From JBJMQS01 sp045802605 (GTDB lineage: Bacteria; Planctomycetota; Planctomycetia; Gemmatales; Gemmataceae): 64,000 nucleotides of DNA. Of the stretch, positions 27,701 to 36,261 are shown in pieces. Location of the stretch: the NCBI GenBank assembly GCA_045802605.1, contig JBJMQS010000011.1, positions 1-64,000 of the forward strand, read 5' to 3'. How positions within the stretch are numbered: the first letter of the stretch is position 1; the number at the start of each line of letters is the position of its first letter. Both the position numbers and the translations under genes were made by a program. The notes under the pieces are model-generated. The model was given only the letters and a program-made list of their open reading frames with translations, had not been told where the DNA came from and did no database searches.

Positions 27701-27973
27701 GTAGATGCCGTCGTTGCTCGACTGCGAGGACATGTAGAGCATGCGCTCGACACCGACCACTTGCTGTTCGATCGGAGCGGCCACCGTTTCCGCGAGCACC
27801 TTGGCGCTCGCGCCGGGGTAGGTGCATGTGACGCTCACGACCGGAGGCGCGATGTCTGGGTACTGAGCAATCGGCAATAGCTTGACGCAGATGCCGCCTG
27901 CTAAGAGGATCACCACCGATATCACCGCCGCGAAGATCGGCCGACTGATGAAGAATTTTGAAATGCCGGACAC
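24701..27973 (-). CDS. RND multidrug efflux pump, HAE1 (AcrB/MexF) family
   Basis: A 1090-aa inner-membrane proton-driven exporter of full family length. The N-terminal helix (FFISRPIFAAVISVVILLAG) is followed by the porter motif PDIAPPVVSVTCTYPGAS; the proton-relay pair is in GIVVDDAIVVVEAVE and the family motif AIVIFAISVILVYLLLAAQY starts the second half of the membrane domain. The start is GTG with a GAGG site eight bases upstream. It follows the adaptor gene by 39 bases. No intact TolC gene is next to it; the only TolC-type gene in the window is broken. Confidence 0.95.
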   Translation of the reverse strand: MSGISKFFISRPIFAAVISVVILLAGGICVKLLPIAQYPDIAPPVVSVTCTYPGASAKVLAETVAAPIEQQVVGVERMLYMSSQSSNDGIYTLNVTFELGTNLDDAQVLVQNRVNLAVPTLPEEVKATGVSVKKKSPSILLVVNIFSPDGSKDVLYLSNYATINVVDELKQLPGVGDVTMFGQQDYSMRVWLDPDKVASRNLTVADVTKALREQNVQVAAGAIGRPPVPSGLAFQYTLTTLGRLTNPDQFGNVILRTGAGGEITRLRDVVSDRRKATDNAAEQRSFGGIELGAKAEDTTCTLDGKPSIGICVYQLPGSNALETAKGIRKRMTQLKGNFTGGVDYAIAYDTTPFIDESIAEVFSALADAIVLVGIVVLIFLQTWRATLIPLIAVPVAVVGTFAVMMLVGFSLNNLTLLGLVLAIGIVVDDAIVVVEAVEHKLAHGHGLSPVEATRQAMDEVAGPIVAISLVLMGVFVPCAFITGITGQFFRQFGVTIAVSTFFSAVNSLTLSPALCALLLREKSQQNDILSKFLRGTLGWFFKLFNTVFDRGTNGYVRIVRGSLRASLAALAVYGGLLFLTYKSFTSVPTGFIPLQDKGYLVVAIQLPDAASLERSRAVSSEIDRICRGDPKDTQNYPGIPGVAHVITIPGMSILENANGSNFGTMFVVLDEFHHRTGADRSGDAIAAKLRAECFRRIDQAIAAIFGAPAVDGLGNAGGFKVMVRDRSDQGLIALQKAADDLSANANQKPGLIGVFTTLRANAPQLFVDIDRTKCKSMGVQLNDVFLTLQVCLGGYYTNDINRFGRTWQVNVQADPSRRLSAENVKQLKVRNADGAMLPLGSVADISPIGGPVIVTRYNGVTAATVTGSSAPGMSSGSVIRSVDEAGAKSLPQGFDYLWTEITLLQIRAGNTAIIVFAISVILVYLLLAAQYESLKLPLAVILVVPMCLLCSVVGVAWAGMDMNIFVQIGFVVLVGLASKNAILIVEFAKEERTKGKHPFDAAIEACRLRLRPILMTSFAFILGVVPLVLAKGAGAEMRSTLGIAVFSGMLGVTFFGIFLTPVFYYVLERAGGARPPVDPASYTPLPKSKE

Positions 27974-28012
27974 GGTGAGTACCTCAGTTGGTGTTTTTTC
28001 GAGCGCGGCGAA

Positions 28013-29290
28013 CTATTTGCCTTGCGCTTTGGGTTCGACGGTCATGCCGGGGCGCACCCGCTGAAGTCCGGTTACGACGAAGCGATCATTCGGCGCGACA
28101 GGACGCGATTGCGTCTCGCCTGGGACACGAATTGCCTCGATGACGCGTAGCCCATCAACGATGGAGCCGGTGTCTACATCGAGGCGAATTGCCTTATTGT
28201 TGGTGTCGACAACCAGCGCGTAGTTAACGCCTTGGTCGGATTGAATCGCCGAATCCGGGATCAACATCGCCTTCCTAGCTTTGCCGATGGGAATGCGAAT
28301 TCGCGCGAACATTCCGCTGGCCAAGAGGCGAGCGCCGTTGGCAGGCTTGGGATTCGCAAAGTCCGCTTTCATCTTGATCGTTCCGGTTCTCGGATCGACC
28401 TGATTATTCACGAATTTGATCCGGCCTTTGAGGGGATATTGTGTGCCGTGCACAGCCAGTCCCATTTCCGCAGGAACTTCGCCATTAATGCGGCCGTCTT
28501 CGATTTTGCCCTCGCGCTCCGCTTTTTGCAGACGTTGCAATGTGTTTTCATCGATATCGAACGAGACCCACATGGGGTCAACCGAAACGACAGTGGTCAG
28601 CAAGGTCGTCGTACTCGGGCCACCAGCAATCAGGTTGCCCGCCGTCACCAAGTTATCGCCGACCCGTCCTTCGATCGGTGATCGGATGGAGCAGTACCCG
28701 AGGTTCAACAGTGACGTGCGGACCTGCGCCTGGCTGACATCGACCATGGCGCGATCGGATTCGACCTTTGCCTTTGAAGCTTTCACTGCGGCTTCCGATT
28801 CGAGCTTGGTCGCGAGGGCCTTGTCGTATTCCTCGCGCGAAATGGCGTTGGTCGCTAGCATTTGTTCGGACCGGCGAAAATCCGCCAACGCGCGAACGAG
28901 CTGCGCTTCTGATCGCGCAACGCCCGCCTCGGCTACCGGCACTTCGGCCTGGGCCCTGGCAAGCTCAGCTTGGGCGCGGGCGAGGTCCGCTTTAAACGGC
29001 TCAGCATCAATTTGAAACAAAGGGCTGTCGGCCTTGATTTCCGTTCCCGGCTTGAATTGCACTTTCGTGAGATACCCGCTCACCCGAGCACGTATTTCGA
29101 CATCTTGCAGGGCCTCAACACGACCAGTCGCATATTCGTACTGGACCACTTCGCGCTCCACGGCCGGAGCGACCGCGACAATGGGCGCGGGCATCGCCGG
29201 CGTTTCAGCGCTCTTTTTGTCGCAACCGGCCGAGACGCTCAATGAGCTAAGCGCTGAAAGCGCGATAAGGTTCCATGTGATTCGCTTCAT
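28013..29290 (-). CDS. RND efflux periplasmic adaptor (membrane fusion protein), lipoprotein
   Basis: A 425-aa AcrA/MexE-type adaptor. The N-terminus is a lipoprotein signal with lipobox LSVSAGC (Cys23). The barrel/lipoyl part starts at EYATGRVEALQDVEIRARVS; a helical hairpin (AQAELARAQAEVPVAEAGVA) is followed by the second lipoyl half IRSPIEGRVGDN and the beta-barrel KGRIKFVNNQVDPRTGTIKM. It links the pump to an outer-membrane channel. Its ATG overlaps the stop of the ABC gene before it (ATGA), so translation is coupled. Confidence 0.93.
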   Translation of the reverse strand: MKRITWNLIALSALSSLSVSAGCDKKSAETPAMPAPIVAVAPAVEREVVQYEYATGRVEALQDVEIRARVSGYLTKVQFKPGTEIKADSPLFQIDAEPFKADLARAQAELARAQAEVPVAEAGVARSEAQLVRALADFRRSEQMLATNAISREEYDKALATKLESEAAVKASKAKVESDRAMVDVSQAQVRTSLLNLGYCSIRSPIEGRVGDNLVTAGNLIAGGPSTTTLLTTVVSVDPMWVSFDIDENTLQRLQKAEREGKIEDGRINGEVPAEMGLAVHGTQYPLKGRIKFVNNQVDPRTGTIKMKADFANPKPANGARLLASGMFARIRIPIGKARKAMLIPDSAIQSDQGVNYALVVDTNNKAIRLDVDTGSIVDGLRVIEAIRVPGETQSRPVAPNDRFVVTGLQRVRPGMTVEPKAQGK

Positions 29291-31023
29291 GTTGACCTCG
29301 AAACAGTCAAAGGTGATTGTGCCGCCTCAGGCGTTACGTTTCGCCACCGCCAGGAGTCTAGATTCAACTCGAGAACTGCATCGTGCAGGTCGGCCGTATC
29401 GTCCGATTGCTCGAACGTTACTACCGAGATCGATCGTCGCCGCAAAAGCTCCAGAATCCCTCGAAGTTGAGCGGTCCCGAGCGTTGTGCTGGCACGGTCT
29501 ATGACGGCGAACCTAGGCTGCGCGAGTATGAGCCGGGTTATTGCCAATTGTTGTTGTTCGCTGAGAGATAGCTTATTGGACCAATCATATTCGGCATCCA
29601 GGCCGCCAAGTCGGCTCACAAGTTCCGTTAGCCCTAGTTGTTCGAGTGTGTCCGGAGCCCCGCCGTTTTGGATTTGATTGTCATTCTCAAAGGGTAAGAG
29701 CGTATCACGCAATCTACCGGGCGACAGATAAGGCCTCTGGGGCAAAAACAGAGTGGCATCAAGTACAGGCCGGGTGATCGCGCCGTCGCCGTTTGACCGG
29801 AATCCGCCGAGCGCGCGAAACAATGCATTCCGCGCCTCTTCATTCGGCCCCGCCACAAGAAGCCGAGTACCGTGCGGAATTGTTGCGCACAATCCCTTTA
29901 TCAGGATTGAATCGTTTTGCTGCGATCGGAGAGTCAATTCATCGAAAGCAATGCGGTCAGACGAATAGGTCGCTTGAATGCTCGACTTATCTTCGTCGTC
30001 TGTCTCGATCGCTTCGGCGAGAGCACCCAACCGAGCGACCACGGCCGCGAATGCTGAGATCGATCCGAACTGATTGACGATGAGCGAAAACGCCCCGAGG
30101 AGTTGCGCGAATGCCATGGCCGATTGCGTAATGACGCCGAACTCCACCTCTCCGCGAATAAATTTCGGAGCAATCAAGAGAGCGGGAATGATTTGAATGA
30201 GATAGTTGTAGCCCGTAGTAAAAAAGCCAAGGTTCCGATTGACCGATGTGATTTTGCGAAAGTTCGCTGTTAATTCTTCGATGCGCCGTAAAAGCCGGCT
30301 TGTCATGCGAGATTCATTCCGCGATACGGCGATCGACTCCGCATTTTCGCGCACGTGAATCAGAGATGCTCGAAAGTCGGCCTCGCGATCGGACTGGTGA
30401 TAGTTCAGGCCAATCAATGGCCGGCCTAGATAAATTGTCGCGACGGTGCCGACCAGTGCGTAAGTAACCGCGACCCCAAAAAGCGTAGGACTGATTGCCC
30501 AAAGTACTCCGGAAAAAGAAATCGCCGCGAGGCTGCCGTTCAAAAAGATCAGGGTGAAGGAAAGAGTGGTGCTGGTAAATGCCCGAATGTCGTCTGCGAT
30601 ACGTTGGTCGGGATTATCGACTTGGTCCAACTCCCTGAGGCGGTAATAGCACCGTCCGGACAGGTACTTTGTGGTGCTTCTTGTTGTCAGCCAGGCACGC
30701 CACAAAAGACCAAGCCGCTCCTCGCTGAACCGGTATAAGACCGAAACCGCAGTCAAAGCCGCAAAAACCCCGACATAGTAAACGGCGAATTTGACGAAGC
30801 CGTTCATATCGCGTTGCGCAATCGCCGTCATGAAGTCACGGCCAACATAGCTATTGACGACGTTGAGAGCGCTGACCGCCAACGCAAAGACGGCAAGAAA
30901 TGCAATCAAACCCCAGGCCTTGTACCGAACTTCGGAAGTAAGTAATTGCTTGACTGCCCCGACGAATCGTCGAGCCGTTCGACGATTGAGCGGCGCCGGC
31001 TCATCGGTGGCCCGCGCGGTCAC
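29287..31023 (-). CDS. SbmA/YddA-type ABC transporter (membrane + ATPase) with degenerate nucleotide-binding site
   Basis: A 578-aa ABC_membrane_2 protein. Residues ~30-330 carry the helices and motifs of the YddA/BacA group (FMTAIAQRDMNGFVKFAVYY, YLSGRCYYRLRELDQVDNPD with QRIADDI). The ATPase half lacks key residues: the Walker A at 392-399 reads GPNEEARN in place of GPxGxGKS/T, the signature reads LSLSEQQQ for LSGGEQQ, and the Walker B ends IDRAS without the catalytic Glu. So it may work as a proton-driven transporter like SbmA, or with regulatory ATP binding only. I chose the GTG at 31023: it overlaps the preceding stop as GTGA and has GGAGG six bases before it. Substrate unknown. Confidence 0.82.
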   Translation of the reverse strand: MTARATDEPAPLNRRTARRFVGAVKQLLTSEVRYKAWGLIAFLAVFALAVSALNVVNSYVGRDFMTAIAQRDMNGFVKFAVYYVGVFAALTAVSVLYRFSEERLGLLWRAWLTTRSTTKYLSGRCYYRLRELDQVDNPDQRIADDIRAFTSTTLSFTLIFLNGSLAAISFSGVLWAISPTLFGVAVTYALVGTVATIYLGRPLIGLNYHQSDREADFRASLIHVRENAESIAVSRNESRMTSRLLRRIEELTANFRKITSVNRNLGFFTTGYNYLIQIIPALLIAPKFIRGEVEFGVITQSAMAFAQLLGAFSLIVNQFGSISAFAAVVARLGALAEAIETDDEDKSSIQATYSSDRIAFDELTLRSQQNDSILIKGLCATIPHGTRLLVAGPNEEARNALFRALGGFRSNGDGAITRPVLDATLFLPQRPYLSPGRLRDTLLPFENDNQIQNGGAPDTLEQLGLTELVSRLGGLDAEYDWSNKLSLSEQQQLAITRLILAQPRFAVIDRASTTLGTAQLRGILELLRRRSISVVTFEQSDDTADLHDAVLELNLDSWRWRNVTPEAAQSPLTVSRST

Positions 31024-32339
31024 AGCCATCCTCCGGTGAAACCGGCCCGGCGCAATCCAGTAACGATCGGGCCGCAACGCCGCATGAGGTTCCAGAGAAA
31101 TCCGGTGCGATAGTTTTCCACCATGAGTACAACGGGGCCCTGATCAATCCCGAAATGAAACGGCGTCACCCAATAGCCAACCGGGCTGTCCTCAATTACA
31201 TACGACTGATTGAACGACGGCTTGAAACCGTATTTCTTGTTCATGCCCAGTTCCATGCGGGCAAAGTTCCGCACGGTCGGGATGACGATTTCGGGTGCGA
31301 ATGGCAGCGAGGCCACTGCCACCCACGGAGCCACCGTGCCATCGTCAGGGCCGTTGGGTGCGCCGCGTGCGATGTAATCGTAAAAATCACGTTTCACGCC
31401 ATGGACCAAGCGCTGCGCCCAACCTGGGCCGTCGCAGGCCGTGAAACCCCAACAGTATTTGCCATACCCCACAAATTGCATCGGGTTTTCGATTGCGTAT
31501 CGCTGCTGGACATAAGTCGCACGCCGGGAGTTCTCGAAATAGTCACAGTCGCGCGCGCCCATGAAAGGATCGCGGATGCCTTTGAAGTCGATCCACATAT
31601 GCGAAAGCTGGTGAGTGAACAACGGCCCAGAGTGGAGCAAATCCCAATCGTATATTCGCTTCCACTGATAGCTCGCGGTGTAGGCAGGGAAGCTTTCAGC
31701 CGGTAGCGGATAGGTCGGCGACCCGAGACCGAGGATATAGAGTAGCAATCCTTCGTCGTACCCTTCCCATCGATGCGGAATGAAACCCGTTTCCGGGCGC
31801 CAACCGTGTGTCAGCGTCGGTCCGCCGTCGCGGGCCCAATTCCAGTCCACTCGTTCGTAGAGCGCGTTCGCCAGTTGGCGAATCTCGCTCTCGTCTTTGG
31901 TGTCGCGATCAAAGTACGTCGCGCAAGTCAACGCCCCGGCGAAGAGAAATGCAGAATCGATGGTCGAAAGCTCGCACTCCCACACGCGCCGACCGGTTTC
32001 AATGTCGAGAAAATGATAGAAGAATCCCTTGTGTCCAGACGCGTTCGCTTCCGGACCTTGCGGCAAATCAATGAGGGCCTTCAAACGGCGCCGCGTCGCC
32101 TTAGCCGCAAAGTCTCGATACAAGACGCCGCGCTCAATCACCACCGGGATCGTGGCCAGCGCCATGCCGACGGCGGCAATGCTGGCCGGTGCGCGGACGT
32201 CGGTTTTGTCGCGGACGAGACCGTTGTCGGGATTGGTCTCGTGCAGGTAATACAGAACGGTTGTCACCTGAAGGCGCGCGAATTCCTCCTCGGTGGGTAG
32301 GCGATCGAGATTTTCCTCCGATGGAACCGATTGTGACAT
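31020..32339 (-). CDS. Glycoamylase-like / GH144-type beta-1,2-glucanase
   Basis: A 439-aa glucoamylase-like (PF10091) protein. Conserved parts are LYYLHETNPDNGLVRDKT, FYHFLDIETGRRVWECELST, GYDEGLLLYILGLGSP, LFTHQLSHMWIDFKGI and the C-terminal GIDQGPVVLMVENYRTGFLW. GH144, in this group, contains endo-beta-1,2-glucanases that make short beta-1,2-oligosaccharides; this match and the adjacent GH94 gene suggest that substrate, but it is an inference. There is no signal peptide, so it appears to be cytoplasmic. The ATG at 32339 has a GGAGAG site; the gene follows GH94 by 16 bases and is coupled to the ABC gene by GTGA. Confidence 0.82.
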   Translation of the reverse strand: MSQSVPSEENLDRLPTEEEFARLQVTTVLYYLHETNPDNGLVRDKTDVRAPASIAAVGMALATIPVVIERGVLYRDFAAKATRRRLKALIDLPQGPEANASGHKGFFYHFLDIETGRRVWECELSTIDSAFLFAGALTCATYFDRDTKDESEIRQLANALYERVDWNWARDGGPTLTHGWRPETGFIPHRWEGYDEGLLLYILGLGSPTYPLPAESFPAYTASYQWKRIYDWDLLHSGPLFTHQLSHMWIDFKGIRDPFMGARDCDYFENSRRATYVQQRYAIENPMQFVGYGKYCWGFTACDGPGWAQRLVHGVKRDFYDYIARGAPNGPDDGTVAPWVAVASLPFAPEIVIPTVRNFARMELGMNKKYGFKPSFNQSYVIEDSPVGYWVTPFHFGIDQGPVVLMVENYRTGFLWNLMRRCGPIVTGLRRAGFTGGWL

Positions 32340-32355
32340 GGCTGGCAACTCTCCA

Positions 32356-35300
32356 CTAATCGATCTGTACACGCACTTCGTGGGTTAGTCCGTCATCAGC
32401 GAGGCGAATGACCTGATCTGCCATGACCTGGCGATCGACCGTGATCGTGACCGGCCCGCGCCCTTTACCGGCCGGATTCTCGACTTGAATGTGATAAGAC
32501 GCGGTCCGATAGCGGTATGTCAGCTCAAAGCCGGGCCAGCCCTTGGGAATGCACGGCTCGATCCGCAGCGTCTCTCCCTTGAGGTAAAAACCGAGTATCG
32601 CTTCGATTGCGACACGATACAGCCAACTGGCCGAACCTGTGTACCACGTCCATCCACCACGGCCCGTGTGCGGCGGAGCGCCGTACACATCCGCACAGAC
32701 GACATACGGCTCCACTTTGTAGTGATTGACCTCTTCCGGTGTTGTCGCATGGTAAACGGGATTGATGAGGTTCCAAAGCTCGACAGCGCGATCGCCATTA
32801 CCCTCAAGCGCAATTGCCAGCACGACCCACGCAGCGGCATGCGTGTACTGCCCGCCGTTCTCGCGAATGCCCGGAACGTAACCCTTGATGTACCCTGGCT
32901 CGAGCTTACTTTTGTCAAATGGCGGATCAAACAGTTGAATCAACTTATCCTTTGCGCGCACGAGACGATCGTTGACAGCCAGCATCGCTGACCGTGTCCG
33001 TTCGGCTTTTGCTCGGCCTGAAATGACCGCCCAAGCCTGCGGGATCGCATCGATTTGACATTCGTCGTTTTGCGAGGATCCGAGCGGCGTGCCATCGTCG
33101 AAATAGGCCCGACGATACCACATCCCATCCCAGGCGTTCGCTTCGAGTGAGGCTCGTAAAGTCTCGGCTTGTTCTTGGCACCAGCCCGACCTCGCCTTGT
33201 CACCGCGAGCTTCGGCGAGTTCGGCAAATGAATTCAAGACCGAGACAAAGAACCAACCGTTCCAAACGCTTTCGCCCTTGCCTTCGGCTCCGACCTTGTT
33301 CATCCCGTCATTCCAATCGCCGGTGCCCATCAACGGAATTCCGTGCGATCCGAAGCGGAGCCCTTTCGTCAACGCTCGTACGCAATGCTCGTAAATCGTG
33401 CCCGATTGTTCGCTGATCGCGGGCTGGCCAAAGTCTTCTTCTTGGCCCTCGCGAAGCACCGGCGACGTAATAAATGGGACCACTTCATCGAGAAGTTTCA
33501 TGTCGCCAGTTGTCGTGATGTAGTGATGCACGACCAGTGGAAGAAACATGAGATCGTCAGTGATTCGCGTACGGACGCCGATGCCAGAAGGCGGGTGCCA
33601 CCAATGTTGCACATCGCCTTCTTCGAACTGCCGGGCAGCGGCTCGAAGAATTTGGGCCCGCGCTTCGTGCGGTGCTCCGTAAACGAGTGCCATCACGTCC
33701 TGCAATTGATCGCGGAAGCCATATGCGCCACCCGACTGATAGTAAGCAGAGCGCGCCCATATCCGGCACGCTAAGACTTGATACGGCAACCAGCGATTGA
33801 GCATGAGGTTCATGCCTACGTCCGGCGTGGAGACCTGCATTGCTCCCGCCAGCTCATCCCATTGGCGCGATACTTCGGCGACGGTAGCGGGGGCACGATT
33901 CGCGTCGATGTAATTGCGGACTAACTCACGGACCCTTGCCACGTTGTCGGCCTGGCCCAGGACAAAGACGACCGTCTTTGCTTCTTGCGGCGCCAAGGTG
34001 ATATCGACCTTTACGGCTCCGCAGGGATCAAGCCCCGCGCCGAAGCGCTCGCCAAGTGCGACCCGCCCCAATGCAGCGGGCGTCGCAATCGAAGCATTGC
34101 GACCGAGAAATTCTGAACGATCTGCTGTGGCTGAATGGATGTGTGGACCGGCCGATAGGAATGCCACTTTGTCAGCGAAGCACCCGGCCCAGGCGTTGCG
34201 CGCGAGGACGGCACCCGAGTCTCGGTCGCGTTCGGTCACAACTTGCATTGGCGCATTTTCGCGGACCGTGCCGAGTACCCATTCGACGTAGAACGTGGCG
34301 GACAAGTTTCGCGGTTGGTTGCTTTCGTTGCGAACCGTTAGACAAACCAATTTAACTGGGTCGGTCGGAGCGACTGAGACTGTCAATTCCTGTGCGAGTC
34401 CAAACTGATCCGACGAGTATCGCGTATAGCCGGGCCCATGCCGAACCGTATGCGAAGTTGACATCCCCAATGGCAATGGCGTCGGCGTCCAAGTCTCCCC
34501 CGTGTCTTCATCGTGGAGATACACAATCTCCGTTGGTGAGTCAGAGACCGGGTCATTCGACCAAGGCGTCAGCCGGTTCATTTGGCTGTTGCCTGCCCAA
34601 GTAAACCCAAGGCCCGATTCGGTGGCCAAACACCCGAAGTCCGGATTCGCCAGAACGTTGGCCCACGGGGCCGGCGGCAACGGATGGGATTTCGAAGGAT
34701 CGATCGCGATCACGTATTCGCGCCCATCGCGTGTGAATCCGCCGGAGCCATTCCAAAAGCGCAAATCCCTGTCGAGCTTCGTTGATTTCGAAGTCATCGG
34801 CGGCCGGGTGGTCGCCGCCTTGACCTTTGCCGGGAGGGGACGCGAATCAACTGAAACTTGCAGTTGGTCAGAAAGCTTGCCTCGATTGCCGTCGAGAACA
34901 ATCCTCGCGGCCGCAGCAATCAACGTTTGAACCTCAGGCGGGACTTGGGCCGCCTCGAGAACAAATGTCCCTCCGGGCTTGCCGAGAAATTCCGCCTCCG
35001 ACCCCGACTGTAAGTCAGAGGTCAATTTCGCAACTGACTCGCCACCGCGTGAATCCAAAACAATAACGTCGACGATCACACCACGCCGGCGAACAAAAGA
35101 GTGCCACCGAATCAACTCGTTGACAAGTGCCTCGTCCTGGTCCCGCGCGATTCGTGCGAGAACGATGGGTAGATCGCCCGAAATCGCAAATGGCCACAGT
35201 GCCGGCTGACCGAGACGATTTTGCTCGATCGCCTCGCGTGATCGAAAATCTTGTCCGGCAAAAAGCACCGCGCCTGAAAGCCGGTTGAACAAATCGACAT

Positions 35301-36258
35301 CGGTGGGCGTTATTGACGCCGCTTGCAACTCTTTCTGGGCACTGACGTCCGCATCCGCAAATGCTGCCGCCACGACTGCGAAATCCTCAAACTGTTCGGC
35401 AATCGCGATGGCACCTTCGCGCGTTTCCGCCGCACCCGTAACAAAAGCGATGCGAAAATCGCTTCCGGGTTCAACTTTGAGGCGACGGCGCAAACTGAAA
35501 ATCGGATCCAGCACCGAGCCGACGGTATTTGAAAGCGGTTCCGAGTGCGAGAGAGCGATGGGGTTGGCGGGCGTACGGCCACGACCCAGAAACCGGGAAC
35601 GATCGGTTTCGAATTCGACCCTGCCCTTCTCTTCCGCGACGCAGAGGTGGACGGCATACACCGGCTTTTCATTGCCGCCGCGTGGGCGTCGGCGCGCCAG
35701 GAGGGACTGTGTCGTGGTGTCGAACTCCGTCTCCAAAAACAGCTTGGCGAAGGCCGGGTGCGCGAGATCGGCCCGGCGATGATTTAAGCAGACTTCGGCA
35801 TAACTGGTGATCTCAAGGGCAACCGCTTTCGATCCGCAGTTGGTTAATGTTAACTCTCGCACTTCTGCGTCGCAGTCAGGCGCGACACACACGGCCAAGC
35901 GCGTTTCAATATCGCCATCACGACGATAGTATTCCACCCGGTCCGGACGGAATTCAACACTCATCTCGTTAACCGGTCCACCGATTGGCTGATGTGTCGC
36001 AGAACAAACTTGGCCATTGCCGAGATTGCGAACGTAGCAGAATTGTCCCCAGCAGTCCCGGGTTGCGTCCTCGCGCCAACGCGTGACATCCAGCCCATTC
36101 CACGCACCATAACTGCCGCCCGCGGCTGTCATCATCACGCTATATCGGCCGTTCGAGAGCACGCTGACGCTCGGCTGTCGTTCAGCGAGCTGCGCGGAAA
36201 AATTGGACGCCGGCGCGCGCCGGGCGGTCTTAGCACGTTGACTCGTCGGCGTTGACAC
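32356..36258 (-). CDS. GH94 phosphorylase of the cyclic-glucan-synthase/1,2-beta-oligoglucan phosphorylase type
   Basis: A 1300-aa GH94 protein. It starts at SVLSNGRYSVMMTAAGGSYG and has two N-terminal beta-sandwich (GH94_N-like) segments (~35-320 and ~560-830), then the (alpha/alpha)6 barrel with MGTGDWNDGMN (Asp981 and Asp984 region; DWND holds the general acid) and the phosphorylase C-terminus TGSASWLYRVAIEAILGF. It lacks the glycosyltransferase domains of NdvB, so it is more likely 1,2-beta-oligoglucan phosphorylase, which with phosphate gives glucose 1-phosphate. GTG start, AAGGA eight bases upstream, three bases after the acetate kinase stop. Slightly longer than typical (~1100 aa). Confidence 0.87.
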   Translation of the reverse strand: MSTPTSQRAKTARRAPASNFSAQLAERQPSVSVLSNGRYSVMMTAAGGSYGAWNGLDVTRWREDATRDCWGQFCYVRNLGNGQVCSATHQPIGGPVNEMSVEFRPDRVEYYRRDGDIETRLAVCVAPDCDAEVRELTLTNCGSKAVALEITSYAEVCLNHRRADLAHPAFAKLFLETEFDTTTQSLLARRRPRGGNEKPVYAVHLCVAEEKGRVEFETDRSRFLGRGRTPANPIALSHSEPLSNTVGSVLDPIFSLRRRLKVEPGSDFRIAFVTGAAETREGAIAIAEQFEDFAVVAAAFADADVSAQKELQAASITPTDVDLFNRLSGAVLFAGQDFRSREAIEQNRLGQPALWPFAISGDLPIVLARIARDQDEALVNELIRWHSFVRRRGVIVDVIVLDSRGGESVAKLTSDLQSGSEAEFLGKPGGTFVLEAAQVPPEVQTLIAAAARIVLDGNRGKLSDQLQVSVDSRPLPAKVKAATTRPPMTSKSTKLDRDLRFWNGSGGFTRDGREYVIAIDPSKSHPLPPAPWANVLANPDFGCLATESGLGFTWAGNSQMNRLTPWSNDPVSDSPTEIVYLHDEDTGETWTPTPLPLGMSTSHTVRHGPGYTRYSSDQFGLAQELTVSVAPTDPVKLVCLTVRNESNQPRNLSATFYVEWVLGTVRENAPMQVVTERDRDSGAVLARNAWAGCFADKVAFLSAGPHIHSATADRSEFLGRNASIATPAALGRVALGERFGAGLDPCGAVKVDITLAPQEAKTVVFVLGQADNVARVRELVRNYIDANRAPATVAEVSRQWDELAGAMQVSTPDVGMNLMLNRWLPYQVLACRIWARSAYYQSGGAYGFRDQLQDVMALVYGAPHEARAQILRAAARQFEEGDVQHWWHPPSGIGVRTRITDDLMFLPLVVHHYITTTGDMKLLDEVVPFITSPVLREGQEEDFGQPAISEQSGTIYEHCVRALTKGLRFGSHGIPLMGTGDWNDGMNKVGAEGKGESVWNGWFFVSVLNSFAELAEARGDKARSGWCQEQAETLRASLEANAWDGMWYRRAYFDDGTPLGSSQNDECQIDAIPQAWAVISGRAKAERTRSAMLAVNDRLVRAKDKLIQLFDPPFDKSKLEPGYIKGYVPGIRENGGQYTHAAAWVVLAIALEGNGDRAVELWNLINPVYHATTPEEVNHYKVEPYVVCADVYGAPPHTGRGGWTWYTGSASWLYRVAIEAILGFYLKGETLRIEPCIPKGWPGFELTYRYRTASYHIQVENPAGKGRGPVTITVDRQVMADQVIRLADDGLTHEVRVQID

Positions 36259-36261
36259 GAT

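Noticed and set aside
32356..36258. Cyclic beta-1,2-glucan synthase (NdvB)
   Set aside because: The glycosyltransferase and membrane domains of NdvB are absent; only the GH94 part with its N-terminal sandwiches is present.
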